Shown piece after piece: positions 37,671 through 47,343 of a stretch of 64,000 nt of DNA. The notes below the pieces were generated by a model. It was not told the DNA's origin. It made no database searches and saw only the letters and a program-made list of their open reading frames with translations. The position numbers and the translations under genes were made by a program. Where the stretch lies: NCBI GenBank assembly GCA_963752345.1, contig CAVVYA010000020.1, positions 1 to 64,000 on the forward strand, written 5' to 3'. The stretch comes from CAVVYA01 sp963752345 (lineage in GTDB: Bacteria > Pseudomonadota > Alphaproteobacteria > SMXQ01). Position 1 is the first letter of the stretch, and each line of letters opens with the position of its first letter.

Positions 37671-38858
37671 GTGAGTTCGATGCCCTTGATGCCGCCGGAA
37701 GCCGCGCTGTCGGTCAACGACCTGCTCGATCATTGCGCGCAGATCAAGCCGGGCCAGAATGTGCTGATCCTGGCCGCCAACGACGGGCTCTACGGCGGCC
37801 GCAACCTGGTGGATCAGGCCTGCATCGCCTGGATCCAGGCCGGCGTGCAGGCGCGCGGCGCCCATCCGTCCGTGCTGTGGACCGACATGCCGGTGCGCCG
37901 CAACGTGATATGGCCCGACATACCGACGCGCGACACGGTGTGGCGCATTCCGCCGATCGTGAAGTCCGCCATGAAGGGCGCCGATATCCTGATCAGCCAT
38001 GTGCTCGATCTCTCCTCGGAAGAAGAACTCAAGGAGCTGTCGGAGACGCTGTCGGAGTTCAAGCTGCCCATGGTACGCAACATGGCGACGACGGCGCCCC
38101 TGCTGATGAGCGCCTGGGCGCGCACGCCCTACGAACTGATCTCGGAGATCCGCTTTCGGGTGGCCGAGCAGATTCGCGAGGGCGAGCGCTGGGTGCTCAG
38201 CCATCCGAACGGCACCCATCTGGAAGGCACCGTGGGCGCGCCCCAGCGCAAGGGCGACGGCTATGCTTATTGGCGGGTCAACGGTTTCCACCGTCCGTTC
38301 CCCGAGGGTATCTATCCCGCCGTCAATCCGGTGGGCACGCGCGGCACCTTTATCTTCGACCGCATGATGCCGGTATGGGCGCGTCATATCGGCGTGCCGA
38401 CCAAGTTCAGCCAGCCCGTGCGCGTGACGGTGGAGAACAACCGGGTGACGCGCTTCGAGGGCGGGCCGGAAGCCGAAACGCTGACCGCGTTCCATAAGGA
38501 GCTGGCCAAGATCGTCGGCGACGAGGCGGCCCATGCGATCCGCGCGCCGCATGGCGGCGTCCATCCGGCGGCCATCGTCTCGGCGGCGCAATGCCCGGAC
38601 GAGGATTACCGCGAATTCATCGCCTCGTTCCATCCGAGCAGCATTCACATGCATTTCGGCAAGGCCGGGCAGAGCAAGGAATTCCCCTACAACCTGCACA
38701 CCTCGGCCGAACTGCGCGGCGCGACGCTGACGGTCGGCAACCAGACATTGCATGACAACGGCAAGCTCAGCGTCATGGACCATCCGAGCGTGAAAGAGGT
38801 GGCGGCGCGCTACCCGGATCGTCCCGGGTTCGACGGTGAGCGCTGGCTATGGGGCTAA
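37671..38858 (+). CDS. aminopeptidase T (M29)-like / NicX-like metal enzyme
   Basis: 395 residues from the GTG of SSMPLMPPEA, selected because CGGGAGG lies seven bases upstream (an ATG nine codons earlier has none). It resembles the M29-like family that also contains 2,5-dihydroxypyridine 5,6-dioxygenase (NicX). Possible metal residues are in the C-terminal half: SSIHMHFGKAG, PYNLHTSAE and VMDHPS. In this context (iron enzyme, SDR, Bug receptor, VOC protein) a ring-cleaving or hydrolytic catabolic role is more likely than peptide trimming. This function is inference. Confidence 0.65.
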   Translation: MSSMPLMPPEAALSVNDLLDHCAQIKPGQNVLILAANDGLYGGRNLVDQACIAWIQAGVQARGAHPSVLWTDMPVRRNVIWPDIPTRDTVWRIPPIVKSAMKGADILISHVLDLSSEEELKELSETLSEFKLPMVRNMATTAPLLMSAWARTPYELISEIRFRVAEQIREGERWVLSHPNGTHLEGTVGAPQRKGDGYAYWRVNGFHRPFPEGIYPAVNPVGTRGTFIFDRMMPVWARHIGVPTKFSQPVRVTVENNRVTRFEGGPEAETLTAFHKELAKIVGDEAAHAIRAPHGGVHPAAIVSAAQCPDEDYREFIASFHPSSIHMHFGKAGQSKEFPYNLHTSAELRGATLTVGNQTLHDNGKLSVMDHPSVKEVAARYPDRPGFDGERWLWG

Positions 38859-38889
38859 GCGGCGGAACAGCCGCGCGACGTTGACGAAC

Positions 38890-38910
38890 GGCGCCGTTCA
38901 ACACGGCGCC
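38890..38910 (+). other. intercistronic hairpin before Bug receptor 4
   Basis: A perfect 8-bp stem (GGCGCCGT / ACGGCGCC) with the five-base loop TCAAC, 32 bases after the upstream stop. There is no T run, so it is not a standard terminator. It may protect or process the mRNA. Confidence 0.65.
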
Positions 38911-39005
38911 CATAAATACTGCGCAGCGACAGGCTGCGGGACGGGCGCGCAACGACGCGCCGGAGGCACGGAAGCACGGATCAGACCGGTAACGGGGAGA
39001 TGAAC

Positions 39006-40025
39006 ATGGCGACGAGCACACGAATTGCAGCGGCGGCTCTGGTGAGTAGCGGGATGTTGATCGCGGCCGGTTTACCGGCCGCGGCTCAATCGTCGTTCTA
39101 CGAAGGCAAGCGCATCAATGTCATCATCGGCTTCGCCGCGGGCGGCACCGCCGATGCCGACGGCCGCCTCATCGCGCTGCACCTGGGCAGGCATATTCCG
39201 GGCAAGCCGACGATGATCGCGCAGAACGAGCCCGGTGCCGGCGGCGTCAAATCCATCAACATGGCTTACAACGTCGCGCCGCCGGATGGCCTCAATATCT
39301 ATCAGCTCGCCAGCGGCCACTATCTGCAGCAGCTCGCCGGCTCGAGCGTGGTCAAATTCGATCTCAGCAAGATGCCGATCCTCGGCGCCTGGACGCGCAG
39401 CACCTACGCGCTCGCCGTGCGGTCCGATAAATTCAAGAGCATCGAAGATATGCGTAACGCGAAGGAGCCGCCGCTCATCGGTTCCCAGGGCATCGGCACG
39501 GGGACGTATCTTTATACGGTCGGCTGGCAGAGCGCGCTCGGCATCAAGTTCAAGGTCATCACGGGCTACGAAAGCGCCGCGCAGGATCTCGCGATCGAGC
39601 GCGGTGAAATCGACGGCCGGACCAATTCCACCGAAAGCCTGATGAGCGCCCGTCCCCAATGGGTGAGCGAGGGCACCGTGCCGATCCTGGTGGTCTCCGG
39701 CACGAAGCGTGACCCGCTGGTTCCGAACGTGCCGACGGTCTACGAGCTCAATCCCAATCCGGGCGCGTATTTCGAAACCATCAACGAGGGCTTGGCGGTG
39801 GCGCGGCCCTACGCCCTGCCGCCGGGCACGCCGCCCGAGCGGGTGGCTGAATTGCGCAAGGCGTGGCAGGCTATGCTGGCGGACCCGGACTTCCAGACCG
39901 ATATCAAGAAGCGCAAGTTCAACTTCGTGCCGACCTCCGGCGAGAGCCTGGAAGCTTTCTACAAGAAAGTCATCACCAGCACGCCGCCGGACGTTATCGC
40001 CTTCCTTAAGGAGATGTTCCCGTGA
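39006..40025 (+). CDS. Bug (TctC-family) periplasmic solute receptor 4
   Basis: 339 residues from the ATG at 39006, seven bases behind GGGGA; the ATG at 39000 is too close to it. The signal peptide ends GLPAAAQ. Then come FYEGKRINVIIG, NEPGAGGV and VAPPDGLN. The loop where other receptors have Cys or Tyr reads STYALAVRS here and the second site is GRTNST. Ligand unknown. It lies between the M29-like gene and a VOC gene and probably feeds that pathway. Confidence 0.9.
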   Translation: MATSTRIAAAALVSSGMLIAAGLPAAAQSSFYEGKRINVIIGFAAGGTADADGRLIALHLGRHIPGKPTMIAQNEPGAGGVKSINMAYNVAPPDGLNIYQLASGHYLQQLAGSSVVKFDLSKMPILGAWTRSTYALAVRSDKFKSIEDMRNAKEPPLIGSQGIGTGTYLYTVGWQSALGIKFKVITGYESAAQDLAIERGEIDGRTNSTESLMSARPQWVSEGTVPILVVSGTKRDPLVPNVPTVYELNPNPGAYFETINEGLAVARPYALPPGTPPERVAELRKAWQAMLADPDFQTDIKKRKFNFVPTSGESLEAFYKKVITSTPPDVIAFLKEMFP

Positions 40026-40110
40026 TGTTCGTAGCGGCGGAACCCGTTTCATCGGCCCCGCGGAAGCGCTAAACTGGCGCCAGCCAGAATATAAGCTGTG
40101 GAGGAAAATT

Positions 40111-40683
40111 ATGGATGGACATGCCGCCGTCGAGGAAAGGCGCGAGCAGGCCGCGAAAGCCGCCTCGACTCACCCGACATCCTACAAGGGCACCTCGCCG
40201 ATCAAGATCAACAAGCTCGGCCATTTGGTCTACGAGGTGACGGACATCGAACGCTCGGTGAAATTCTGGACCGAGGTCATGGGATTCCATGAAACCGACC
40301 GCAACGAGATCGGCATGGTGTTCTTCCGCTGCGCGAAAGACCATCACGCCATCGGCCTGAAGCCTTCCAAGGCGAAGCGCCGGCCCGAACCGGGCACGGC
40401 ATTGCGCGTCGAGCATCTGGCCATGGAAGTCGATAGCCCTGAGATCCTGCTCAAGGCGCGCGACTTCCTGAAAGCCAACAACATCCCGATCGTGTTCGAG
40501 GGCCGCAAGGGTGCCGGCTGCAACCTCAGCATCAACTTCCTCGATCCGGATGGCTACGAGTTCGAGATCTATTGCATGATGGATCAGATCGACCAGAGCG
40601 GAAGGTTGCGGCCGAAGGAGCAGTTCCACCGGACCAGCACGCTGGACGACGCCATCGCCCACCCGGTACCGAAAACCTGGTAA
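40111..40683 (+). CDS. VOC-superfamily (glyoxalase/extradiol dioxygenase-like) protein
   Basis: 190 residues. The beta-alpha-beta-beta-beta modules give KLGHLVYEVTDIERSVKFW at residue 35 and VEHLAMEVD at 100. The His of GHLVYEV, the His of VEHLAM and the Glu of YEFEIY match the usual metal ligands. Such proteins can be ring-cleaving dioxygenases, glyoxalases, epimerases or binding proteins. GGAGG seven bases before the ATG. It is the last gene of its operon. Confidence 0.85.
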   Translation: MDGHAAVEERREQAAKAASTHPTSYKGTSPIKINKLGHLVYEVTDIERSVKFWTEVMGFHETDRNEIGMVFFRCAKDHHAIGLKPSKAKRRPEPGTALRVEHLAMEVDSPEILLKARDFLKANNIPIVFEGRKGAGCNLSINFLDPDGYEFEIYCMMDQIDQSGRLRPKEQFHRTSTLDDAIAHPVPKTW

Positions 40684-40729
40684 CCGCTCAGAGCCGCGCC
40701 GAGAGAGAGAGTTTCGCTAGGGGGCCGGC

Positions 40730-40758
40730 GCTGCCCGCCGCTGGACGCGGCGGGCAGC
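40730..40758. terminator. hairpin between convergent genes
   Basis: A perfect 12-bp stem (GCTGCCCGCCGC / GCGGCGGGCAGC) with a five-base loop, between the VOC gene and the cold-shock fusion that converges on it. No T run on either strand, so termination here is only likely. Confidence 0.55.
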
Positions 40759-40766
40759 ACCCGAAT

Positions 40767-41393
40767 TCAGCGCTTGCCGCTGCCTGCGGCCTTGGCCGTG
40801 AGCGCCGACCCATCCGGACTGCGCCTGGCATTGAGCAGTTTGACGGAGCTTGCCTGGGGGCCCATGGGGCCCTCGCCGGTCGCCCGGGTGATTTCCACCA
40901 TGGTGCCGATCTGCAGGTCGTCGAAGCTGCCGCTGACCACGGCATTGCGCGTGAAATAAAGATCCCCCGTTCCGCGCACCTCGATAAAGCCGTAGTTCTG
41001 CTCGGGAAACAGCCGCACGATGCGGCCGGTATCGCGTTCGCCCTCGTGATGCTTCACGTCGCCGCGTTTGAAGTCCGCATCGCTCTTGAGCTGCCGTTCC
41101 ACCGCGTCGAACGCCCGGCTGACCACCGCATACTGGTCGTTCTTGACCTCATGCCGCTGCTGTTCGTCCTTGCCGACCAGCAAGGATTTACGGCCTGGCA
41201 CCTCGACCTCGACGGCAACGCCGATGGTCGGCTTGCCGCTTTCGGGACTGCGATGGGGCACCTCGACCACGACGCGACAACTGATGATGTTGGGGTGTAG
41301 GCGCTCCATGCGTGCGGCGCGCTCGCGGATCAGGTTTTCGATGAATTCAGAACTGTCCAAATCCTTGAACGCGATCTGCAGCGGTACTTCCAT
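40767..41393 (-). CDS. HPF/RaiA-like ribosome-binding domain fused to cold-shock domain
   Basis: 208 residues from the ATG of MEVPLQIAF, with GGAGG eight bases upstream. Residues 1-105 resemble the hibernation-factor/sigma-54 modulation domain (QIAFKDLDSS, then ERMERLHPNIISCRVVVE-like sequence). Residues 115-185 are a cold-shock OB fold (TGRIVRLFPEQNYGFIEV, DLYFTRNAV, VEITRATGEGPMGPQA). Such a fusion could bind ribosomes or RNA under stress. The combination occurs in some proteobacteria; role is inferred. Confidence 0.87.
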   Translation of the reverse strand: MEVPLQIAFKDLDSSEFIENLIRERAARMERLHPNIISCRVVVEVPHRSPESGKPTIGVAVEVEVPGRKSLLVGKDEQQRHEVKNDQYAVVSRAFDAVERQLKSDADFKRGDVKHHEGERDTGRIVRLFPEQNYGFIEVRGTGDLYFTRNAVVSGSFDDLQIGTMVEITRATGEGPMGPQASSVKLLNARRSPDGSALTAKAAGSGKR

Positions 41394-41593
41394 GCTTAAC
41401 CTCCGCGATGGAACTCGTGTTGGCCGGGCGCGCGGCTGCACCGCTGCGTCCGGTATGGATTAAATGACGGCGCAGCGCATCTTGTTCCGGTTCCTCGTCG
41501 TACGGCAATTGCGTTGACGATGCACGGCTCGCCGCAGCCGGCCGCGACTGCGCCGGGCGAGCCCGGTGCGAACTCATGCTGGGGCGGGTGCCG

Positions 41594-41848
41594 TCAGGTC
41601 AGTCGGCGACCCAGTGTGACACGATAGATCGCGAGAATAATAATAGAACCGATCACGGCGCCAATGAATCCGGCCGCCTCGCCTTCGCCATACCAGCCGA
41701 GCTGTCGGCCGAGCCATGTCGCGAAAAAGGCGCCGATCACGCCGAGCACGATGGTGATGATGAAGCCTTTGGGATCGCGGCCCGGCATCAGCAGCTTGGC
41801 GATGAGGCCGGCGAAAAAGCCGATGACCAGCGTTCCAATGATCGACAT
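41594..41848 (-). CDS. GlsB/YeaQ/YmgE-family small membrane protein
   Basis: 84 residues, three hydrophobic helices with the family glycine pattern (GTLVIGFFAGLIAKLLMPG at the start, GAVIGSIIILAIYR at the end). Formerly called transglycosylase-associated protein. Usually induced by stress in the inner membrane; function not known. The 200-base gap between it and the cold-shock fusion holds no gene I can support. Confidence 0.93.
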   Translation of the reverse strand: MSIIGTLVIGFFAGLIAKLLMPGRDPKGFIITIVLGVIGAFFATWLGRQLGWYGEGEAAGFIGAVIGSIIILAIYRVTLGRRLT

Positions 41849-41921
41849 GCGGATTCTCCGATTGGATCTGTCTATAAACCGCCTACGGGGTCCTGGAGTT
41901 CCACCGATGGCGCGCCGGCAC

Positions 41922-42825
41922 TCAAGCTTTGCCGCGTGGGATCAATACCTTGGGCCCCGGCCGGGCAAGCCGGATCGTGGCTTTGTGGGTGGCCTGCGGC
42001 TCCGGCATGCCGGTTTCCGGCCAATATTCGTCGCCGATACGGAACCGCGCGTTCTGCCAGGTCAGTTCGACGGTTCGGCTGCGATGCAGTATCACCGGCG
42101 CTTCGGCGAAGGGCAAGGCGCCATCCGACAACCATTCGCAAAAGTCATTATAGCGCTCTTCGAGCGTGTAGCCGATCTCCAGCAAGCCATCGGACGGGTC
42201 CGCCGACCAGGCCAGGGGCAGGCGCGGGCCGACGGCGCCGAAGTTCAGCATCTCGATCAGCAGGAAGCGGTCTTCCACGACGCCGCCATCCAGAGTAAGC
42301 CGCGCCGGCACCGGCTTGCTGTGGTTCAGGGTGTCGCGCAGGGCGGCGCGCGCCATGGAGATTTCGTGGTCCGGAGAATGGCCAGCGATCTCCTTGTCGT
42401 CCATCTGGTGGGCGGCGCGCGTCAGGGCGCCGATTCCGCAGCCCTCGATGAATGGGCGCTCGCCCCACGGGCCCTGGGCCAGCCAGATGTCGATCGGCTT
42501 GGCGAAGGCGGACGTCCAGCCGGCGATGATCTCCTCCGGACGGCCGGCGATGCCCAGCGAGTTGGCGATGTTGTTGGCCGTGCCGAGCGGGATGATGCCG
42601 ACGCGCGCCCCGGTCGGCGCCGCGAGCACCACCTTGGTCACCGTGCCGTCGCCGCCGGCGGCGACGACCAGATCGGCGCCCTGGCGAATCAAGGCCGTCG
42701 CTGTCGGGATCGTTCGGCGCGCGGATTTCGACGTCATGGCCGGCCTCCTTGAGCATGCGCATCAGGTCGTCCGCCGTGGTTCCTTGGTCGCCCGCGGATG
42801 GGCTGTGAATGAGCAGGGCGCGCAT
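41922..42825 (-). CDS. diacylglycerol/lipid kinase-like protein (frameshifted)
   Basis: About 300 residues in two frames. The nucleotide motif GGDGTVTKV near residue 70 and GIIPLGTANNIANSLGI follow the DAG-kinase catalytic pattern (GGDGT and PLGTGND-like). One extra base near 42695 separates PNDPDSD from ALIRQGADLVV. The C-terminal half is the usual beta-sandwich. These enzymes phosphorylate diacylglycerol or related lipids with ATP at the membrane. It shares orientation with the neighbouring DUF421 and DUF2231 genes. Confidence 0.82.
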
Positions 42826-42846
42826 GCGACTGGGGATGGCGGTCTC

Positions 42847-43353
42847 CTATGCGTCTTTCGTCAGGATGCTGATACGGCCGCTGCGTTCGAGCCGCGCTTC
42901 GGCGACTTTGTCGAGGCTCGCCACATTGTGGTGGCGCAACTCCTCTTCGAGGTCGCGAATGCTGAGATGACTGTCGCGCAGTGCCTGTTCGTCGATCTTT
43001 CCGTCACGCACGATGACCCGCGCATTGCCCTTGATGAGGCTGCCGAGGGCGTGTGACTCCACCGCCGCGAGCGAGAAGATCCAATGGAGTGCGACCAAAA
43101 CCACGCAGGCGGCGAGCGATGGCACCACCGGGGCGCCGCCCGAAATGGCGCGGCCGGCGACGGCGCCCAGCGTGACGCCCAGGATGATGTCGAAAGCGCT
43201 GCCTTTGCCCAGGAAGCGCTTCTTGCCGTAGCGGACGATGACGATGACCGCGATGTAGACCACCACAGCGCGCGTCGCCATCTGGGCGCTGGTGATCTGG
43301 CTGCCGTCGATGGCGCCGAACCACTCGTGCAGGAAGTCACCCAGGCTGTCCAT
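42847..43353 (-). CDS. DUF421 (YetF-like) membrane protein
   Basis: 168 residues. Two to three N-terminal helices (RAVVVYIAVIVIVRYGKKR) followed by the DUF421 cytoplasmic domain with the block GSLIKGNARVIVRDGK. Function unknown. It starts six bases from the corrected end of the DUF2231 gene, so the two, and the kinase-like gene, form one operon. Confidence 0.9.
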   Translation of the reverse strand: MDSLGDFLHEWFGAIDGSQITSAQMATRAVVVYIAVIVIVRYGKKRFLGKGSAFDIILGVTLGAVAGRAISGGAPVVPSLAACVVLVALHWIFSLAAVESHALGSLIKGNARVIVRDGKIDEQALRDSHLSIRDLEEELRHHNVASLDKVAEARLERSGRISILTKDA

Positions 43354-43359
43354 CGCCGC

Positions 43360-43843
43360 CTAGCGTTTCCGTGTCCACGGCGCGCTGCCGTCGCTCTGGC
43401 CGATCTTATAGCGGTAGGCCAGTTCACCGCCCATCCAGCCCGTCACGAAGAGGATAAGCGTAGTGACTCCCGAGAAGATGATGCCGAGCGGCAGTACCGG
43501 CGCTCGCGGGGTCGCCGAGCCGCTGCAGCACATTCCACAGGGTCAGCAGCAGAACCGCCGCGTTGCCCAGGAAATGAACCCATCCGACCTGCCCCTCGCG
43601 GGCGCGCGGGATCGACAGGAAATCGATCAGGCCGGTGACGGCTGCGGCGAGGCCGGTTACCAGGCCGGCGCCCGCCAGCCAGAGCGCGGCGCGCGCCCAG
43701 AATGCGTCGCCGGTGCACCAGAAATTCAAATCGCTGGCGAAGGCGCCGACCAGGAAGGCGATGGGAAAGGGCACCAGCATGGGATGAATCGGGTGCCCGG
43801 CAATCGCTGCTCGGCTCCGCACGCCGGACTGTGGATCCGCCAT
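43360..43843 (-). CDS. DUF2231 membrane protein (frameshifted)
   Basis: About 160 residues with four helices. The start has the DUF2231 signature GHPIHPMLVPFPIAF. As sequenced it runs out of frame from about 43495; removing one base joins GDPASA to PVLPLGIIFSGVTTLILFVTGWMGGELAYR and ends at 43360, six bases before DUF421. The family is found in membranes of many bacteria with unknown role. Confidence 0.8.
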
Positions 43844-43974
43844 AATCCTCTCCTGCCGCGTAGCCCGCCGTGCTCATGCCCACCCCGTTTCGAACGTATC
43901 GCGAAGCGGAACGTTCCTCCTTTGGCGCCATCGGCCGACTGCCGCCGGGGCGTGTTCTTTTTTCAGGAGCGGAC

Positions 43975-44697
43975 ATGGCGGCGGACGTCCAGACGGCCAT
44001 TGTGACCGGCGGATCCCACGGCATAGGCCGGGCCATCGCCGAGGCGTTGGCGCGCCGGTATTACACGGTCGCAGTGTTGGATCGAAGCAAGCCCGAGCCC
44101 TGGACGGGCGATCTGGCCGACCGCATCGCCTTTCACAAGTGCGACGTCGGCAATGAGACGCAGCTCCGCAAAGCCATCCGGAATTTCGCCCGCAACCATC
44201 GCCGGCTCGATGCCCTGGTCAACAATGCCGGCATCATGATCCGCAAGCCGCTGCAGAAACTCACCATGGCGGAGTGGAACCGGGTGATCGCCACCAACCT
44301 GACCGCGGCCTTCGCCGGCACGCGCGCCGCGGCCGATGCGCTGCGCAGGAGTGGCGGTGCCGTCGTCAATATGGCCTCGACCCGCGCGCTGATGTCCGAG
44401 CCGGACACCGAGGCCTATGCGGCAACCAAGGGCGGTCTGGTCGCGCTCACCCATGCGCTCGCCATCTCGCTCGCGCCCGAGGTGCGGGTCAACTGCATCA
44501 GTCCGGGATGGATTGACGTGACGGGTGAGCCGCTGTCGCGTCAGGATCACGCGCAGCATCCCGCCGGCCGGGTCGGCAAGCCGGAAGACGTGGCGGAACT
44601 CGCCGCTTATCTGCTGAGCCCGGCCGCGCGCTTCATCACCGGCGCCAACTTCGTCATCGATGGCGGCATGACCCGCAAGATGATCTATGTGGAATAG
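43975..44697 (+). CDS. short-chain dehydrogenase/reductase
   Basis: 240 residues from the ATG with AGGAGC seven bases upstream (longer in-frame starts lack a ribosome site). Motifs: TGGSHGIGRA, NNAGIM, the catalytic Ser in NMASTRAL and YAATKGG. Intact classical SDR. It converges on the MFS gene with 11 bases between stops. Substrate unknown. Confidence 0.9.
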   Translation: MAADVQTAIVTGGSHGIGRAIAEALARRYYTVAVLDRSKPEPWTGDLADRIAFHKCDVGNETQLRKAIRNFARNHRRLDALVNNAGIMIRKPLQKLTMAEWNRVIATNLTAAFAGTRAAADALRRSGGAVVNMASTRALMSEPDTEAYAATKGGLVALTHALAISLAPEVRVNCISPGWIDVTGEPLSRQDHAQHPAGRVGKPEDVAELAAYLLSPAARFITGANFVIDGGMTRKMIYVE

Positions 44698-44708
44698 CCT
44701 GACGCCGC

Positions 44709-46002
44709 TCAGCCGTGCGCCGGCTTGCGCTGCTCGCTCGGCTTGATATCGCGGATACGGCTGTAGATCGCGATCACCACCGCGCTCGCCAAAGTCATAA
44801 AGCCGAACATCAGCCGATAAGCTTCCGGCGGCGCACCGCCGTCCGGCCGGGCGAAGTGCCCGACGATCAACCCCGAGATGATTTGCATCAGGGCCAGGCC
44901 GAGGAAGGTGAACAGATTAATCAAGGTCATGCCGCGCCCGACCAGCGCGTCGGGAAACAAGGCGCGGCCCAGAGCCAGGTTGGCGACATGGTAGGAGCTG
45001 ACGAAGCCGAGCACGAAGAACAGCACGGCGACCTGGACGTAGGTTAGCTCCGGCACGGCGGCGAGAATCGCCAGCAGCGCGATATTGACGACGCCGCCCG
45101 TCAGGATGACGCGCTTGCGCGTATCGAGGATGCGGTCGAGCGGGCCATAGACCAGAAAGCCGATGATATTGCCGATGGCGAGCAGCGCCAGCACGTTGCC
45201 GCGGTCGACCGCGTCGAGCCCGTGCACATCGTGCAGGTAGGGTCCGCCCCATACGCCGAGAATGGTCATCAGCACCGAGAAGCCGATGGTCGTCAGCATC
45301 AGCACATAGGGCAGTTGCGGCAGGCGGATGACCTCGACGAGGCCGGCGAGGCTCTCGCGCACGCCCTCGATGCGCCGCTGGTGATAGGGATGGCCTTCCG
45401 GCGCATCGACCACGAAGAAATAGACCGCCATGGTGCTGAGCATGGTGACGCCGGCGAAGGACGTAGAAAGTGCCGCGCCAGCCGAGCCAGTCGGCGAGCA
45501 GCGCCATGGGCGTCGCCGCGAGCAGGCTGCCGACGCCGCCCGCGCCGGCCAGCACCAGGGCGGAGATCAGGGCGAAGCGATCGGCCGGAAACCAGCGCGC
45601 AGCCACCACCATGGTGCCCATCAGCGAGGCGGAGAAGCCGAGCCCGGTGGCGAAGCGCGCCACGAACATCAGCCCGACGCTGTCGGCCGCGGCGAAGATC
45701 AAGGTGCTGACCACGGCGAGAAGCTGCATCGCCGATGTGGTCTTGCGCGCACCGTAGCGGTCGAGCAGCAGGCCGACGGGAATCTGCCCGGCCAGCACGC
45801 CGAGGAAGATGCCGCTCGCGACCAGGCCGTAGCCCTCGGGCGTCAGCCCGACCTCCGACATCAGATCGGGCGCGATCACCGACAGCGATGCACGCTGGAA
45901 CTGGCTCAGAAGGAAGGCGAAGCAGAGGGTGATGAGGACGCGGACAGCCAGAGCCAAGGCGGCAGGACTCCTGAAGGCGAGGGCGGAGGAACGCGGGGAC
46001 AC
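44709..46002 (-). CDS. MFS transporter (frameshifted)
   Basis: About 430 residues in two frames, 12 helices. The loop 2-3 motif is LLLDRYGARKT and the second half has VYGPLDRILDTRKR. One extra base near 45460 separates WRGTFYV from FAGVTMLSTMAVYFF. It resembles anion or sugar-acid symporters by general shape; substrate unknown. A 197-base gap to adhC on the other strand holds no gene I can recognise. Confidence 0.8.
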
Positions 46003-46199
46003 GGCGGACTGCCGGTCGAACGTCCAGGGACAGCGGCACTATGCCTGTCACGGCTGGCTTCCCACAACCCAATAGATGCGGGCCGGCGGGGCGGCGGACA
46101 GACCCACCCGCCGGCGCGAACGGCAAGACTGCGCTTGGGGGATTGTCCGCCCCGGCGATCTGGTGCAGCGTGGTGAAAACCGTTCCGTGGAGAGATCCG

Positions 46200-47312
46200 A
46201 TGCAGACCAAAGCCGCCGTCGCCTGGGAGCCGGGCAAGCCCTTGTCGATCGAAACCGTCGAGCTCGACGGGCCCAAGGCGGGCGAGGCGCTGATCGAGAT
46301 CATGGCGACCGGCGTGTGCCACACCGACGCCTACACCCTGTCAGGCCAGGATTCCGAGGGCATCTTCCCGTCCATCCTCGGCCATGAAGGCGCCGGCATC
46401 GTGCGCGAGGTCGGGCCGGGTGTCACCTGGGTCAAGCCCGGCGATCACGTGATTCCGCTCTATACGCCGGAATGCCGCCAGTGCAAGACCTGCCTGTCGC
46501 GCCGCTCCAACCTGTGCACGGCGATCCGCGCGACCCAGGGCAAGGGCGTCATGCCCGACGGCACCAGCCGGTTCCGCATCGGCAAGCAGACGATCCATCA
46601 CTACATGGGCTGCTCGACCTTCTCCAACTTCACGGTGATGCCGGAGATCGCGCTCGCCAAGGTGCGCGCGGACGCGCCGTTCGACAAGATCTGCTACGTC
46701 GGATGCGGCGTCACCACGGGCATCGGCGCGGTGATCTACACGGCGAAGGTGTGGCCGGGCGCCAATGTCGCCGTCTTCGGACTCGGCGGCATCGGCCTCA
46801 ACGTGATACAGGGCGCCAGGCTGGTCGGCGCCGACAAGATCATCGGCGTCGATGTCAATCCGGCGAAGCGCGCCATGGCCGAGAAGTTCGGCATGACCCA
46901 CTTCATCAATCCCGACGAGGTCGGCCGCGACAAGGTGGTGAGCGCCATCGTCGAACTGACCGACGGCGGCGCCGATTTCAGCTTCGATGCGACCGGCAAT
47001 ACCCAGGTCATGCGCCAGGCGCTCGAATGCTGCCACCGCGGCTGGGGCGAAAGCATCATCATCGGCGTCGCCGCCGCCGGGCAGGAGATCGCGACGCGGC
47101 CGTTCCAGCTCGTCACCGGGCGGGTGTGGCGCGGCACGGCGTTCGGCGGCGCGCGCGGCCGCACCGACACGCCGAAGATCGTCGAGTGGTACATGGACAA
47201 GAAGATCCGCATCGACGAGCTGATCACCCACAAGATGCCGCTCGAGAAGATCAACGACGCGTTCGATCTCATGCACGAAGGCAAATCGATCCGCTCGGTG
47301 ATCGTCTATTGA
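46200..47312 (+). CDS. adhC: S-(hydroxymethyl)glutathione dehydrogenase (class III ADH)
   Basis: 370 residues, full length. Catalytic zinc ligands lie in TGVCHTDAYTLSG and GHEGAG and the structural zinc in PECRQCKTCLSRRSNLC. NAD is bound by FGLGGIGLNVIQGA. It oxidises S-hydroxymethylglutathione, made from formaldehyde and glutathione, to S-formylglutathione with NAD+. The next gene completes the detoxification. The formaldehyde may come from methylated substrates handled elsewhere. Confidence 0.95.
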   Translation: MQTKAAVAWEPGKPLSIETVELDGPKAGEALIEIMATGVCHTDAYTLSGQDSEGIFPSILGHEGAGIVREVGPGVTWVKPGDHVIPLYTPECRQCKTCLSRRSNLCTAIRATQGKGVMPDGTSRFRIGKQTIHHYMGCSTFSNFTVMPEIALAKVRADAPFDKICYVGCGVTTGIGAVIYTAKVWPGANVAVFGLGGIGLNVIQGARLVGADKIIGVDVNPAKRAMAEKFGMTHFINPDEVGRDKVVSAIVELTDGGADFSFDATGNTQVMRQALECCHRGWGESIIIGVAAAGQEIATRPFQLVTGRVWRGTAFGGARGRTDTPKIVEWYMDKKIRIDELITHKMPLEKINDAFDLMHEGKSIRSVIVY

Positions 47313-47343
47313 GGCCCGGGGATCGTCTTTTGAGGATCAAGTC

